A stretch of 64,000 nucleotides of DNA from Halictus rubicundus (GCF_050948215.1 NW_027488861.1:62001-126000); one strand, 5' to 3'. Positions 42,776 through 53,856 are shown, counted from the first letter of the stretch. Numbers and translations are program-made. Notes: generated by a model not told the origin, from the letters alone.

Positions 42776-43228
42776 CGTCGTCGCCGAGGAGTGGGCCACA
42801 CATTGTTGGCTATATCGGTGTGAGACCAGAAGACCACTGCTAATCCAATTACAAAACTTCTTTATTTTTGGTTATTTTTTTATGAAACTTTTACCAACAT
42901 ATTCGTGGCATTTTTCTGATTAAAATGAAACCAAATATGATATAATTCCGATGATATTTACTTGTGTAATGAACGACGGAAATTTCAGACGCAAAGAAGG
43001 ACAGCATATAAAAAGAAAGAGACGCGGCGAGTCCTTCTCGCCTCGAGTTCGACTGCTTGGTTTTCGCCGCGTTGGACAGTGCGGACAAATAGCCGAATTT
43101 CGGGCAAAAGTCTATATGTGGTTACTAATGTATATGTATTGACAATTACTCACAGAAAATAAAATTTAACAATACAATTAATGATTATACATAAAGTTTA
43201 TTGCTTATAAAATATAAAAAATATAAAA
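42776..43228. repeat. Interspersed repeat, copy 2, and unassigned flank
   Basis: 42795-42925 matches 8461-9010 without the solo LTR and so shows the empty site (ATGAAACTTTTACCAACAT). The rest, including a CG-richer stretch at 43018-43100, is unassigned. Confidence 0.65.
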
Positions 43229-44702
43229 TGTTGCAACGAGACACGTACGTCTCGTTGCCGTCGAGTTTCCTACCAGGCCCGCGCCAATCAGCGGCGAGAC
43301 CCAGCCGCGTGCCAAACCGCGAATCCGGCCCGTGCGCGGACCAATCGACGTGTGCCGAAGATTCGCGAACGAGCACACGAGGTCCGCGCTCGGGCTATAA
43401 AGATCGCGACGAAACCACACGAGAGCGGAGTTGGTCTGGAGCAGCTGTCGGGCGAACACCCGAGCCCAGGTCCTCTCGCAGCCGCGCAGAATCGTGCGAG
43501 CCTCGGTATACTACCGGACAAACACGCCGAAGCGCCGGGATCGGCCGAGGCGTATGTCACGTAATAATCAAGAAGAAAATATAAAAAAAACTTTATTGCT
43601 CAACCGGAGTTGAGTACCACTGAGTTAGTTACAAAGATTATTACAATGATTGAAATACACGGAGAACGTACGTAGGCGATACTAAAACAAAACTGAACGC
43701 TCGTGCCCTGGGGCGGCGGCCTCTTATACCGTCGGAGACAACTGACCGCTGAAGATATTTGATCCCTTCTTATCAACAGGACTTCTCCGAACGTGGTGCC
43801 GTGTGCAACGAAGGTGTTGCCGTGTGCAACGGGCCATAATCAGGTGTGGTCCCTGTCACACGTACGTGGGTCTACGTCCCTACGCCAAAACCGGTACCGC
43901 GAGTAGGTTCTGGGAGGCGGTCGATCACGGCCGAGCCGCGGCCGCACGGGGACGACGAACGGAGCGTTCCGCGAATCCCGCGAATAATCTCCGCGCCCCG
44001 CGCGCCCAGCCGACGTAGGAAACGTCGCCGATCCACCACCACGAGCTGGGCCGCGGCCAATTCCGATCACCTCGCCGAGGCGACCGCGCCAACGGGAATC
44101 GTGAGGATTCGGGTCCGCGCCGAGAACACCCGATCGCCGCGCCGACACTAAGCGAGCCCGGCTCGCTCCGCGCTCTCCGCGCCGCCGTACCGCGTACCGT
44201 ACCGTATTGCTCCGTTTTCTGCCGCCGTCTGCCGGCGGACGGCGTCCGCCGCGAAATCCGAGGAACCGCCGCGAGGTTCACACCGCATCCGCCGATACGG
44301 AGCCCCGCCGCTCCCGCGTAGCATTAATTAGTTGTAGGAAACCGATCGTTCGGTTAGGGGTCAGTAATTAGGTTATTAATTAGGTTAAGGGTTCAAGGGA
44401 CATAGATTTAAGCAGCCGTTACGCATCGAGCGTCCACCGTACATTTGTTTCTTTTCTTTGTACCAGACCGGTCGAGAGACGGGCCAGATCACCGGACCGA
44501 CCCGGGCTGGGTCTACCGGTAATCCAGAAACCGGCAAAGTTACCGCGAGTATAATAAATATTGTTTAGTTATTTTACCTGAACCGGGTGTTTCATTTAGT
44601 TACCTGTTCACCCCCCTCCCCAAAGAACCCTGGCCGCTGAGCCAATCCGGGGAGGGCTTACCCGTCTCGCTATGCACCCCGTACGAGACGTGTACCGTTA
44701 CA
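43229..44702 (+). mobile_element. Solo LTR-like element (TGTTGCAACG...GTTACA)
   Basis: Begins TGTTGCAACGAGACACG with an imperfect palindrome (GCAACGAGAC..GTCTCGTTGC) and ends GTACGAGACGTGTACCGTTACA, so the two tips are partly complementary. CCAAT boxes at 43284 and 43341 and TATAAA at 43396-43401 mark a promoter; CCCTGGCCGCTGAGCCAATCC lies near the 3' end, as at 24500. A 293-bp piece (43561-43853) is bounded by TGTCAC on both sides and may be a further insertion. No matching target duplication was found. ORFs in it are CpG-driven and not credible genes. Confidence 0.55.
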
Positions 44703-45276
44703 ATGTAAAGAAACAATACTATAAGGTTTAAAAAATAGCAAACAATACAATTGTAATTAAAACTTAAAATGACAGACAGTTTTCAAAACTTTTTTATTTA
44801 AATTCGCAATAAAAATTTAAAATATGTGTCTTTACCTTTATGTTAGTGGTACACAAACTGAAAATTTCATCGAAATCGGTTGACGGAGAAAAAACAACGT
44901 GCATTGCAAGATATAAGAATCTGTGTATCTGTGCGTTTGTACAAATAGCAATAATACTGCCACCAAATAGCATTACATGGATAAGATCCGTCGAAAGTTA
45001 GTTTCATTACTTAACACTTTTATTTCGTTACTACCTGTACTTGAATAATTGCAGTCAATGCAGTCGAGCATTAGAAGTGGGATTATCGGTTAAATAAGGA
45101 AAAAATTTCATTTTCTGTTTTTTACTACGGATCACAATAAGAATGATTGAATTTTGTCGTTACTTGAATATTGTATTTATTCTTTTTTTTTATTCTATAA
45201 CTACTACAGAATACATTTTGTTGAATAATCATTATTTTATAAATATTGCAATAAGTTCCAAATTAATTAATTACAC
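44703..45276. other. Unassigned AT-rich DNA
   Basis: No gene or element recognised. Confidence 0.55.
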
Positions 45277-45474
45277 TGTTACGTATGGAGACGTTTCTCC
45301 ACGTTCATTTCGATTAGAAGTTCTAATCTCTTTTCTGAGAACGAAAAGCGTCCCAACAGGCCCCTTGTTTAATGATTGTACTCCGGCTGGACGCAGCTGG
45401 CACGAAGCATGATTCAGTAACAGCACCGTACGATTTCCTAATATGGAAATCTTCAAAACATCCCCTTCTGGAAT

Positions 45475-46213
45475 TGTTGAGGCGTGACCCTCAACGGTAA
45501 TCCCTCGCAGGCCTACGGCAACCGTGCGAACAAAGACGGACCCTTGCCATAACTCGGCGGCATCTGGGGCCCAAGCGAGCCGACCCGCGTACCCTTCGAA
45601 AATTGTCGCATCCTCGGATGTTTTAGAGGAATATGGCCTTTTACAGCTTGGGGCCCTCTAATAACGTTTACGACGTGTCCGAGGCCCCAGTCCCGCGTTC
45701 GAACGACGGTATGGTCAGCAAGGCCAACGCGACAATACATGCAAGCCGAAACAGATGCGGGCCAATTGGGCCTGCTCTCGCGTAGTCTCGAAGTCCCGTT
45801 AACTACGAATTCGAATTTCCCACCGGGGCTTGGAGAGGGGGGTCTCACCTCCACGACAAGAGGCGGTCCCAAAAATATCTCTCCAAGTCCCATCAGCCAA
45901 TGGCACTAGACTTTTGCATCCCCCGCAAGTTTTCCCCGTCAACGGGGGTGGAATGAGTGGACTTCGAGGCAGCGCACAAACTGATCAGGCAGAACCATCT
46001 CAACCGTGAAAACGCGAACAACCATATTTCGACCACGATATTCTCAAGAGCCTGTTTAATCACTGTCTAGTTAGTTGTTAATTTCTGTGTTGCTCTCTAT
46101 TAATAAATTACATTTTACCGAACAACGGCATCTCATTATTTCGACGAGGTCAACTTTCGTTTAAGTTCGAAATTGACCAGTTGAGCATCGACCAACCCGT
46201 GACGATCTCAACA
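45475..46213 (+). mobile_element. BEL 5' LTR
   Basis: 739 bp, ends GACGATCTCAACA. An AATAAA-like AATAAATTAC at about 46101 may be the polyadenylation signal. A 126-codon minus-strand ORF here recurs in the other LTR and is not considered a gene. Confidence 0.95.
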
Positions 46214-46653
46214 TAAAAATTGGTCCTTCGAGCCGGATCCCAGTGACATTGGGACAAGCATCATCCTCTGATTCACTGTGCCAATCAACGGAGAGCAACA
46301 ACAATCAACTATAGTGACAATCTACCGTCGGATCGAAGCGGCAAGGCCTATCTAAGGATCATCGACTCGGGAAATCTACGATCTGCCTGGAACCAATCCA
46401 TCGCAGAGATTTCCACATCGCAGCCAACAACGTGGAGAATCATCGAGGGCGTCCACGGATTGCAACCGTAAGGACGTCAAGCGTCGAAGCGTCGTCATCA
46501 AGGAGTCTACAGCTGTACGGAACAAGTCCACCGCAGGGAACTCCAACATCGAGACGACGTCATCATCGTAATTGTGAGTCAAAGCATAAATCATACTCGC
46601 CAATTTCGTAATTTCGTCGTAGTTCACGTAGTCGTACAATAAAGTCTGTTACG
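46214..46653 (+). promoter_or_regulatory. BEL leader with candidate primer-binding site
   Basis: Directly after the LTR, ATTGGTCCTTCGAGCCGGAT (46219-46238) is in the position of the tRNA primer site. The rest of the leader, to the ATG at 46654, is non-coding. Confidence 0.6.
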
Positions 46654-49600
46654 ATGGCTTCTCAAGACAAGGCGCAACCCAGCGAACGCGATCTGATTCG
46701 AAAACGCGCTACTATAAAAACCAAATTAACATTGTTCAAAGGTTTTATTTCGCCGCTTACATCTTCGGAACAAATCCCTATCGCGAATATAAAAATACGC
46801 ATAGCGCAAATCGAACGCGAATTTCAAAATTTTCAATTAATCCAAGAAGCGTTAGAATTAAGTGCGGAGGATAATCAGTTTGAATCACGGCTCAACGAAA
46901 GAGCCGAATTCGAAGCGCAATATTTCGAAACATTAGCTATGGCAAGGCAACTCGAGGGCGAACATGATAGAGCACAAGCTCAGGCAGACCGTCTTGCGAT
47001 AAATGCACAATTGTCTCATTCTCAACAATTCTCGGGTTTGGGCGCCGGAAATTCGAACGCAGACTCTCCGTTAACGGTTCATTCGGAAACTCACACGCAG
47101 GTTAAATTACCGACCATGCAATTGCCGGAATTTAGTGGTTCTTGTGACGGATGGCCAAGTTTTTCGGACGCATTCAGGGCAGCAGTTCACGACGATGTCA
47201 AGTTGCGCGGCGTGCAGAAATTAGTTTATCTAAAATCATGCGTAAAGGGGCAAGCCGCCGGACTCATCGAATCATTAGAAACTACCGAGGCGAATTACTC
47301 GGTAGCTTGGGATATTCTCGAAAAAACGTATAACGATCCAAGGATTATTATTAACAATAGGATTCAGGCATTTTTCGAACTACAAGCATGTACGCGAAAC
47401 GTGAATAAATCGTTGACGGACTTAACGCATTTAGTAACCAAGCATTACAACGCATTGAAGGCTCTCAAAAAACCTTTTCTTGAATCGTTCCCGATTTACG
47501 CAATCACAAGCAAACTAGACGATCAAACGCGATTAAAATGGAGAGAACATACTCAGGATACCGAAATCCCGAGCATGGACGATCTTTTGCAATTTTTACA
47601 TAGTCGTTGCAAAATATTAGAACCGGCAAGGAACGAGCCAATTAAGGCAACCAGTCAATCTTTTACGAACCCGAACATTCGAATCCGGAAACTATCTAAT
47701 TCGAACGTGCACGCCTTAACACTTTCCGTGCAAAAGGGGCGCTGCGCATTGTGCAAGGGCAATCACTACATCCAATATTGCCAGAAATTCCTAAGCACAA
47801 CCGTCGAAAGACGCATCGAAATCGTGCAGAAGGCAGGCTTGTGCATAAACTGTCTCCGACCGAATCACGATGTTACAAAGTGCACCTTTGGCACATGTAA
47901 ACAATGCAACGAAAAACATAATACATTGCTGCACAAGGAGCCATCGGCTAGACTTGCAACGGTCGTATCATTAAAATCGATCTTAGGCATCGAAACGTTT
48001 ATTTCCACCGCGGTCGTGTATATTCCGGACAAGGCAGGTCGTCTTATTTCATGTAGAGTCATCCTAGATTCAGCATCGCAGTCAAATCTCATGACTGAAC
48101 GCTTCGCAAAAAGGTTAGGCCTTTCGTTAAAGGGAACTAACATTCCAATTATAGGGGTCAACAAGGGTGTATCCAACACCATGCACTATTCGCGTGCCAC
48201 TATTCAATCGCGAATTAACAAATTCACCGCAGACGCCACATTTTTCATTCTCCCCAGCATCACCGCTACGTTACCATCTAAACAAATTTCAAAGATGCAA
48301 CTTCAGATTCCGTCTAACTTGCCACTGGCAGATCCTAATTTCAACGTTCCCTCCGAGATAGACGCTTTGCTCGGCGTAGATTTGTTCTACGAAGTTCAGT
48401 GCGTTGGGAAAATAAATCTTGCGAATAGTTCGCTAATCCTAAGCAAAACTAAATTTGGTTGGGTTTTAGCAGGGACGGTACCGGGCGAAAATTCTAATCA
48501 GGCAACTCATTGCCATGTAACCCGTATTTCTTTGAATGATAACATATCAAGGTTTTGGGAATTGGAAGAAATACCGCAAAGGCCTGTTCTATCAATTGAC
48601 GAGAGCACATGTGAGAAACATTACGTGGAACATATCACGCGCGACTCCGTGACCGGGAAATACACTGTAAAACTCCCATTCAAATCTTTCCCACCGAATT
48701 TAGGAGATTCATATAAGGCCGCGCTTCGCAGATTTCACGCGCTAGAAACAAAACTCGCAAGGGAGCCCGCACTAAGGGAAGAATATGTCAATTTTTTAAG
48801 GGAATATCAAAAATTAGGTCATATGACGAAACTCGAATCCGCTAATACGACTGAAGGGTACTATCTACCGCACCACGCAATAGTCAAGACAGACAGTCTG
48901 ACTACTAAGGTACGCGTAGTATTTGATGCCTCAGCGAAAACCACATCAGGTCAATCACTAAACGACAATATTTTGACAGGCCCTACCATTCAAGAAGAGC
49001 TTTACGCACTCTTAATTAAATTTCGAACCTACACATACGTTATAACGGCTGACATAGAAAAGATGTATCGGCAGATCGAAGTCAGTTCCGATCACCGGAT
49101 ATACCAAAAGATTTTATGGCGCGAAACTCCAGACAATCCCATAGAGACGTACGCGCTAAATACCGTGACGTACGGTACATCTGCAGCCCCCTTTTTGGCA
49201 ATTCGCACGTTATTCCAACTAGCCGCCGACGAAGGCGGAAATTTTCCACGAGCCGCACGAGTATTACGCGAGGACTTTTATGTCGACGACATGCTAACCG
49301 GCGCGGATACTTTCGAAGAGGCGGTCGCCACTATAAACGAAATTCAATTGCTCTGCGCAAAGGGGGGGTTTAAACTTCGTAAGTGGGCGACAAATAAAGA
49401 AGGATTAATTCACGCGTTAACCGACAAGGCAGAATCTGCACATCTTAAATTAGATTTAGACACAACCATCAAGACACTCGGAGTTTATTGGAATGCGCGT
49501 ACAGATGCAATTTCATATATGGTCAAGGAGTCCGCATTAACAAATAAGGTCACTAAGCGTACTATCCTTTCTAAAATCGCGACATTATTCGATCCTCTCG

Positions 49601-51819
49601 GACTCTTGGGACCGGTTATTGTGCGCGCAAAATTAATCATGCAAACCTTGTGGAAACTACAACTTGATTGGGATGAATCTTTACCAACGGATCTTCATAC
49701 CGAGTGGGTCACCTTTTGGGAAGAATTACATGAACTCCAAAATCTTCAAATACGTAGGCATGTTATGCAAGCGGATTGCACCGAGATTCAACTCCACGGG
49801 TTTTGTGACGCGAGTGAGCGCGCCTACGGCGCTTGTCTGTACCTGCGGTCCAGCAATAAACATGGGTTAACAATTACGCAATTAATAGCTTCCAAATCAA
49901 GAGTAGCTCCGTTAAAAACCGTAACCCTTCCGAGATTAGAATTATGTGCCGCGCAACTCCTCGCACATTTATTCGCCTCCACGAAACAAGCGTTACGACA
50001 TGTCAATCTTAACAAAGTGTTCTTCTGGTCAGATTCCACCGTAGCTTTGCACTGGATCAAATCAGCCCCTCACACATTAAAAACCTTCATATCTCATCGC
50101 GTAACGGAGATTCAGGAAATAACGGATACTAGTGACTGGCGTCACATTGCTTCCGCCGAAAATCCGGCAGATTTCATATCTCGCGGCATGCGCTCAGTCG
50201 ATTTCATTCATTGCGATTTCTGGCATCGCGGGCCATCCTGGTTAGCTCTTGAAGAAGAGCAATGGCCTATTTCTCCGCTTCAACCAATCGACGTACCAGA
50301 GTTGCGTCCAGTCACAACACTAACAACTCAACTACCTGAACCCGATTTTTTAATCAGGTTCTCTTCGTTTCAGCGGCTTAAACGCGTGGTCGCGTACATG
50401 CTTCGATTCGTCCAAAACAGTTTGAAAAAGAGTCCACCATCTGGACCTTTGTCAACACGGGAATTAAATAATGCAGAACTGCGAATCGTGACACTTGTTC
50501 AACAACAAGCATACAAATCCGAACTTCGCGAGATTAAGGCATCAAGTCGAATTTCTAATTTGTCATCGTTAACTCCGATTCTAGACGACGATGGCATCTT
50601 GCGAGTGGGCGGTCGTTTGAAAAACGCGGCTCTGCCCTTCCGAGAAAAACATCCAATACTATTACCTAAATCTCATTTAGTAACTAGGTTAATTATTCAC
50701 GAAGCACATCTGAAAAATCTGCACGCCGGTGTACAAGCCACATTAAATGCAATCCGCCGCTATTATTGGATTCCACAAGTAAAGGGAGTAATACGAAAAA
50801 TAATACATAACTGTATTATTTGTCGTCGGGCTAAGCCGGTGTCAATAAATTATCCGATGGGAAATTTACCGGCAAGTAGAGTCACATATTCACGACCGTT
50901 TTTACGATGCGGAATTGATTTTTGCGGACCATTCCTTATTAAGGAGAAAATTCATCGAAACCGCGGAAAAATCAAGGTCTACCTAGCCGTCTTTACATGC
51001 TTCGTCACTCGAGCCGTACACTTAGAAATTGTATCTGATTTAACGACAGAAGCGTTTTTAGCGGCATTGCGTCGATTCTTTTCGAGACGAGGAAGGGCTA
51101 GCGACATTTATTCCGACAATGCGACTAATTTCGTCGGCGCTAATAAGGAAATACGAGAACTGTACAGCTTCTTGAGCGACAAAACAAATAATCAGGCAAT
51201 CGTTGAATCGCTCGCGAATCAGTCAATAACGTGGCATTTCATACCACCGAGGTCGCCACATTTTGGTGGCATCTGGGAAGCAGCGGTAAAATCCCTAAAG
51301 CATCACCTCGTGCGCGTAATGGGGGAGGCACTATTGTCATTCGAAGGCCTCCTGACCTTAACAGCGCAGATTGAAGCGGTCTTAAATTCGCGTCCGCTAA
51401 CACCTATCTCGAGCGATCCGAACGATCTGACGGCGATAACGCCAGGTCATTTTTTAATTGGCGAGTCCCTGACAAATATGCCTGACCATGATTACGCGCA
51501 GGTGCCCGACGGACGACTCTCGTCGTGGCAACATATCCAAAAAATTAAAGCACACTTCTGGAAGCGTTGGAAGACTGAATATTTACAGGAGCTGACCGTT
51601 CGTAGGAAATGGCATTCTGGCGGGACATTCCATCTGCCGATCGGATCCATGGTCATACTGCAGGAGGACAACACCCCACCGATGAAATGGCCATTGGGTC
51701 GAGTTACCGCAATTCATCCTGGCGAAGACGGTATCATTCGCGTGGTTACTGTAAAAACCTCTCGCGGCGAATACAAGCGATCAGTAAAGCGTCTTTCTCC
51801 GTTACCAGTCGACATGTAA
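46654..51819 (+). CDS. BEL/Pao Gag-Pol polyprotein, intact
   Basis: One open frame of 1721 residues supplies capsid, protease, reverse transcriptase, RNase H and integrase. ATG at 46654. Coiled N-terminus, then the Pao gag region LPEFSGSCDGWPSFSDAF (about residue 160) to LHSRCKILEPA. Zinc knuckles CALCKGNHYIQYC (from Cys364) and CINCLRPNHDVTKC. Protease with Asp472 in VILDSASQSN. Reverse transcriptase with VVFDASAKT, ITADIEKMYRQIEV and YVDD at 876-879. RNase H-like HGFCDASERAYGACLY and FWSDSTVALHW. Integrase H..H..CIICRRAK finger, then Asp1422 in RCGIDFCGPF, Asp1488 in IYSDNATNF and Glu1542 in GGIWEAAVKS. A C-terminal HFWKRWKTEYLQEL..GSMVILQEDN domain ends it. No env-like ORF. Confidence 0.97.
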   Translation: MASQDKAQPSERDLIRKRATIKTKLTLFKGFISPLTSSEQIPIANIKIRIAQIEREFQNFQLIQEALELSAEDNQFESRLNERAEFEAQYFETLAMARQLEGEHDRAQAQADRLAINAQLSHSQQFSGLGAGNSNADSPLTVHSETHTQVKLPTMQLPEFSGSCDGWPSFSDAFRAAVHDDVKLRGVQKLVYLKSCVKGQAAGLIESLETTEANYSVAWDILEKTYNDPRIIINNRIQAFFELQACTRNVNKSLTDLTHLVTKHYNALKALKKPFLESFPIYAITSKLDDQTRLKWREHTQDTEIPSMDDLLQFLHSRCKILEPARNEPIKATSQSFTNPNIRIRKLSNSNVHALTLSVQKGRCALCKGNHYIQYCQKFLSTTVERRIEIVQKAGLCINCLRPNHDVTKCTFGTCKQCNEKHNTLLHKEPSARLATVVSLKSILGIETFISTAVVYIPDKAGRLISCRVILDSASQSNLMTERFAKRLGLSLKGTNIPIIGVNKGVSNTMHYSRATIQSRINKFTADATFFILPSITATLPSKQISKMQLQIPSNLPLADPNFNVPSEIDALLGVDLFYEVQCVGKINLANSSLILSKTKFGWVLAGTVPGENSNQATHCHVTRISLNDNISRFWELEEIPQRPVLSIDESTCEKHYVEHITRDSVTGKYTVKLPFKSFPPNLGDSYKAALRRFHALETKLAREPALREEYVNFLREYQKLGHMTKLESANTTEGYYLPHHAIVKTDSLTTKVRVVFDASAKTTSGQSLNDNILTGPTIQEELYALLIKFRTYTYVITADIEKMYRQIEVSSDHRIYQKILWRETPDNPIETYALNTVTYGTSAAPFLAIRTLFQLAADEGGNFPRAARVLREDFYVDDMLTGADTFEEAVATINEIQLLCAKGGFKLRKWATNKEGLIHALTDKAESAHLKLDLDTTIKTLGVYWNARTDAISYMVKESALTNKVTKRTILSKIATLFDPLGLLGPVIVRAKLIMQTLWKLQLDWDESLPTDLHTEWVTFWEELHELQNLQIRRHVMQADCTEIQLHGFCDASERAYGACLYLRSSNKHGLTITQLIASKSRVAPLKTVTLPRLELCAAQLLAHLFASTKQALRHVNLNKVFFWSDSTVALHWIKSAPHTLKTFISHRVTEIQEITDTSDWRHIASAENPADFISRGMRSVDFIHCDFWHRGPSWLALEEEQWPISPLQPIDVPELRPVTTLTTQLPEPDFLIRFSSFQRLKRVVAYMLRFVQNSLKKSPPSGPLSTRELNNAELRIVTLVQQQAYKSELREIKASSRISNLSSLTPILDDDGILRVGGRLKNAALPFREKHPILLPKSHLVTRLIIHEAHLKNLHAGVQATLNAIRRYYWIPQVKGVIRKIIHNCIICRRAKPVSINYPMGNLPASRVTYSRPFLRCGIDFCGPFLIKEKIHRNRGKIKVYLAVFTCFVTRAVHLEIVSDLTTEAFLAALRRFFSRRGRASDIYSDNATNFVGANKEIRELYSFLSDKTNNQAIVESLANQSITWHFIPPRSPHFGGIWEAAVKSLKHHLVRVMGEALLSFEGLLTLTAQIEAVLNSRPLTPISSDPNDLTAITPGHFLIGESLTNMPDHDYAQVPDGRLSSWQHIQKIKAHFWKRWKTEYLQELTVRRKWHSGGTFHLPIGSMVILQEDNTPPMKWPLGRVTAIHPGEDGIIRVVTVKTSRGEYKRSVKRLSPLPVDM

Positions 51820-52003
51820 TTATACAAGCACCCCTATATCCTAGCATAGTTTAAACTTAGTACCTAATATTATATTCATCGTATTAGCTTAGCGGTTCTT
51901 TACTTTATCGATAAGTGCATCCAGCCGATGCTTACTTTAGTTACAAATATAAGTAAGTCCGAGTTCTAATCAACATTGAACAGTCCGTTCAAGGGGGGCG
52001 ATA
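51820..52003 (+). other. BEL 3' UTR with polypurine tract
   Basis: Short AT-rich region ending in AAGGGGGGCGATA immediately before the 3' LTR, the expected position of the plus-strand primer. Confidence 0.75.
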
Positions 52004-52742
52004 TGTTGAGGCGTGACCCTCAACGGTAATCCCTCGCAGGCCTACGGCAACCGTGCGAACAAAGACGGACCCTTGCCATAACTCGGCGGCATCTGGGGCC
52101 CAAGCGAGCCGACCCGCGTACCCTTCGAAAATTGTCGCATCCTCGGATGTTTTAGAGGAATATGGCCTTTTACAGCTTGGGGCCCTCTAATAACGTTTAC
52201 GACGTGTCCGAGGCCCCAGTCCCGCGTTCGAACGACGGTATGGTCAGCAAGGCCAACGCGACAATACATGCAAGCCGAAACAGATGCGGGCCAATTGGGC
52301 CTGCTCTCGCGTAGTCTCGAAGTCCCGTTAACTACGAATTCGAATTTCCCACCGGGGCTTGGAGAGGGGGGTCTCACCTCCACGACAAGAGGCGGTCCCA
52401 AAAATATCTCTCCAAGTCCCATCAGCCAATGGCACTAGACTTTTGCATCCCCCGCAAGTTTTCCCCGTCAACGGGGGTGGAATGAGTGGACTTCGAGGCA
52501 GCGCACAAACTGATCAGGCAGAACCATCTCAACCGTGAAAACGCGAACAACCATATTTCGACCACGATATTCTCAAGAGCCTGTTTAATCACTGTCTAGT
52601 TAGTTCTTAATTTCTGTGTTGCTCTCTATTAATAAATTACATTTTACCGAACAACGGCATCTCATTATTTCGACGAGGTCAACTTTCGTTTAAGTTCGAA
52701 ATTGACCAGTTGAGCATCGACCAACCCGTGACGATCTCAACA
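52004..52742 (+). mobile_element. BEL 3' LTR
   Basis: 739 bp, matching the 5' LTR at an offset of 6529 with one noticed substitution. Confidence 0.95.
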
Positions 52743-53420
52743 GGAATGTTTTGTCAAGATAGTCTTTGATAGGAAACATCCTGGCTAACCCTTCGTTTTA
52801 CCCCTATAAACAAAAGATCCAGCTGCAAACCTTAAATTCACTTGAAACGACAAATACGAGTATGCGACCGTAAAATAAAACAGATACATTCCCCTCTCAT
52901 TTTTAGGGTATATAAACCCATGCATTTTCATCCTCTTCGGTTAGTCGACAAGCGGTTCAGTCAAGATTCAGACGCGGTTCAGTACTCGTGCAGTCACGTC
53001 GCGTCAAGTCTAGTGAGATCGGGTTAAAGTCCCTTTCGAATCAATTCATAACCTTATAGATTCCGTTAGTTCGGTATATATTCTATTTGGCATTCAACAA
53101 TCGCTATCTAACCCCGCATTGCCAGTGCGTCAACACCGTGCATCATTAGGTAACAATTTCTCTAATTGTACACTTACTACATCCACTCGCGACACAAACA
53201 ATTATACTTGTAACGATTCCAAATCAGAATATATTTGTCTTGTTTGTTAACTCGCGTAATCTACAACCTTTAATTATTGCCTGATATCCTAATCTAATAA
53301 TTGAACGTTCCCACTTGATACAATCTTACCGCTCGGATTGTATCAATTAAGTTATATATAAGTTACGAGGCTTACTAATCTTAGATTCAATTCAACGAAG
53401 ATTTCTCCAACCTAGTGGCT

Positions 53421-53760
53421 CCCCGGTTTCGCATCGGGTGCGTCCACGAAAACCATACCATCCTAGCGGATCCCTGATTTCGCATTGGGTTCTTCCGTAT
53501 CCTAGCAGCTCCCTGGTCTCGCATCAGGTGCGTCTGCGTGTTATCCACCTTCGTTTTAAATCGGGTTCGCCGCGTGTCTCTCCTAGTGACTCCCCGATAA
53601 CGCATTGGGTGCGTTCACGAAGTTTCATCCTCCTAGTAGCTCCTCGGTTTCGCATCGGGTGCGTCTGCGTTTGACTCCAATCTCCCAGAGGTTCCCTGAT
53701 TTCGCATCAGGTGCGTCCTCGACGTCAACTATCCTAGCGGCTCCCCGACCTCGCATTGGG
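53421..53760 (+). repeat. Expanded hairpin array in the split LTR
   Basis: Units at 53421, 53472, 53511, 53592, 53642, 53694 and 53743 have the form CCYYGRT-loop-ATYRGG; a further degenerate unit lies near 53550. Changes between units such as CCCCGG..CGGG against CCCTGG..CAGG keep the stem. The loop is TTCGC, with TCTCGC-, TAACGC- and CCTCGC-type variants. Confidence 0.7.
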
Positions 53761-53856
53761 TGCGTCCGCGTACCTAACTAACAAATTGAAACCATATTCC
53801 TGGGGTAACAACCCCTCGCCGGCCTCTCGCGTTGCTCGCAGCCCTGGCTCGTAACA

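Larger units (their letters stand above)
45475..52742 (+). mobile_element. Complete BEL/Pao LTR retrotransposon
   Basis: A 7268-bp element with 739-bp LTRs, flanked by the 5-bp target duplication GGAAT (45470-45474 and 52743-52747). The LTRs start TGTTGAGG and end TCTCAACA. By eye they differ at one base (G at 46077, C at 52606), so insertion is recent. The single ORF is intact. This is the most likely recently active element in the window. Confidence 0.96.
45277..53856 (+). mobile_element. Solo LTR (TGTTACG family) split by a BEL element
   Basis: The left part (45277-45474) begins TGTTACGTATGGAGACG and the right part (52748-53856) ends CTCGTAACA, together about 1.3 kb. It is a diverged, longer relative of the LTR at 18626: much of U3 differs, but TATATAA (52909-52916) and the following GTCAAGATTCAGACGCGG region match. 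The flanks ACAC and ATAC may be a mutated 4-bp duplication. Its hairpin array (53421-53760) has seven recognisable units against four in the 18626 member. Confidence 0.8.

Noticed and set aside
45513..45893. 126-codon minus-strand ORF present in both BEL LTRs
   Set aside because: Duplicated only because the LTRs are duplicated; composition driven, no domain.
18626..53856. A single giant LTR element with LTRs at 18626 and 45277
   Set aside because: The two LTRs are strongly diverged in U3 and in array length, and the left one has CAAT on both sides, so each is a solo LTR.
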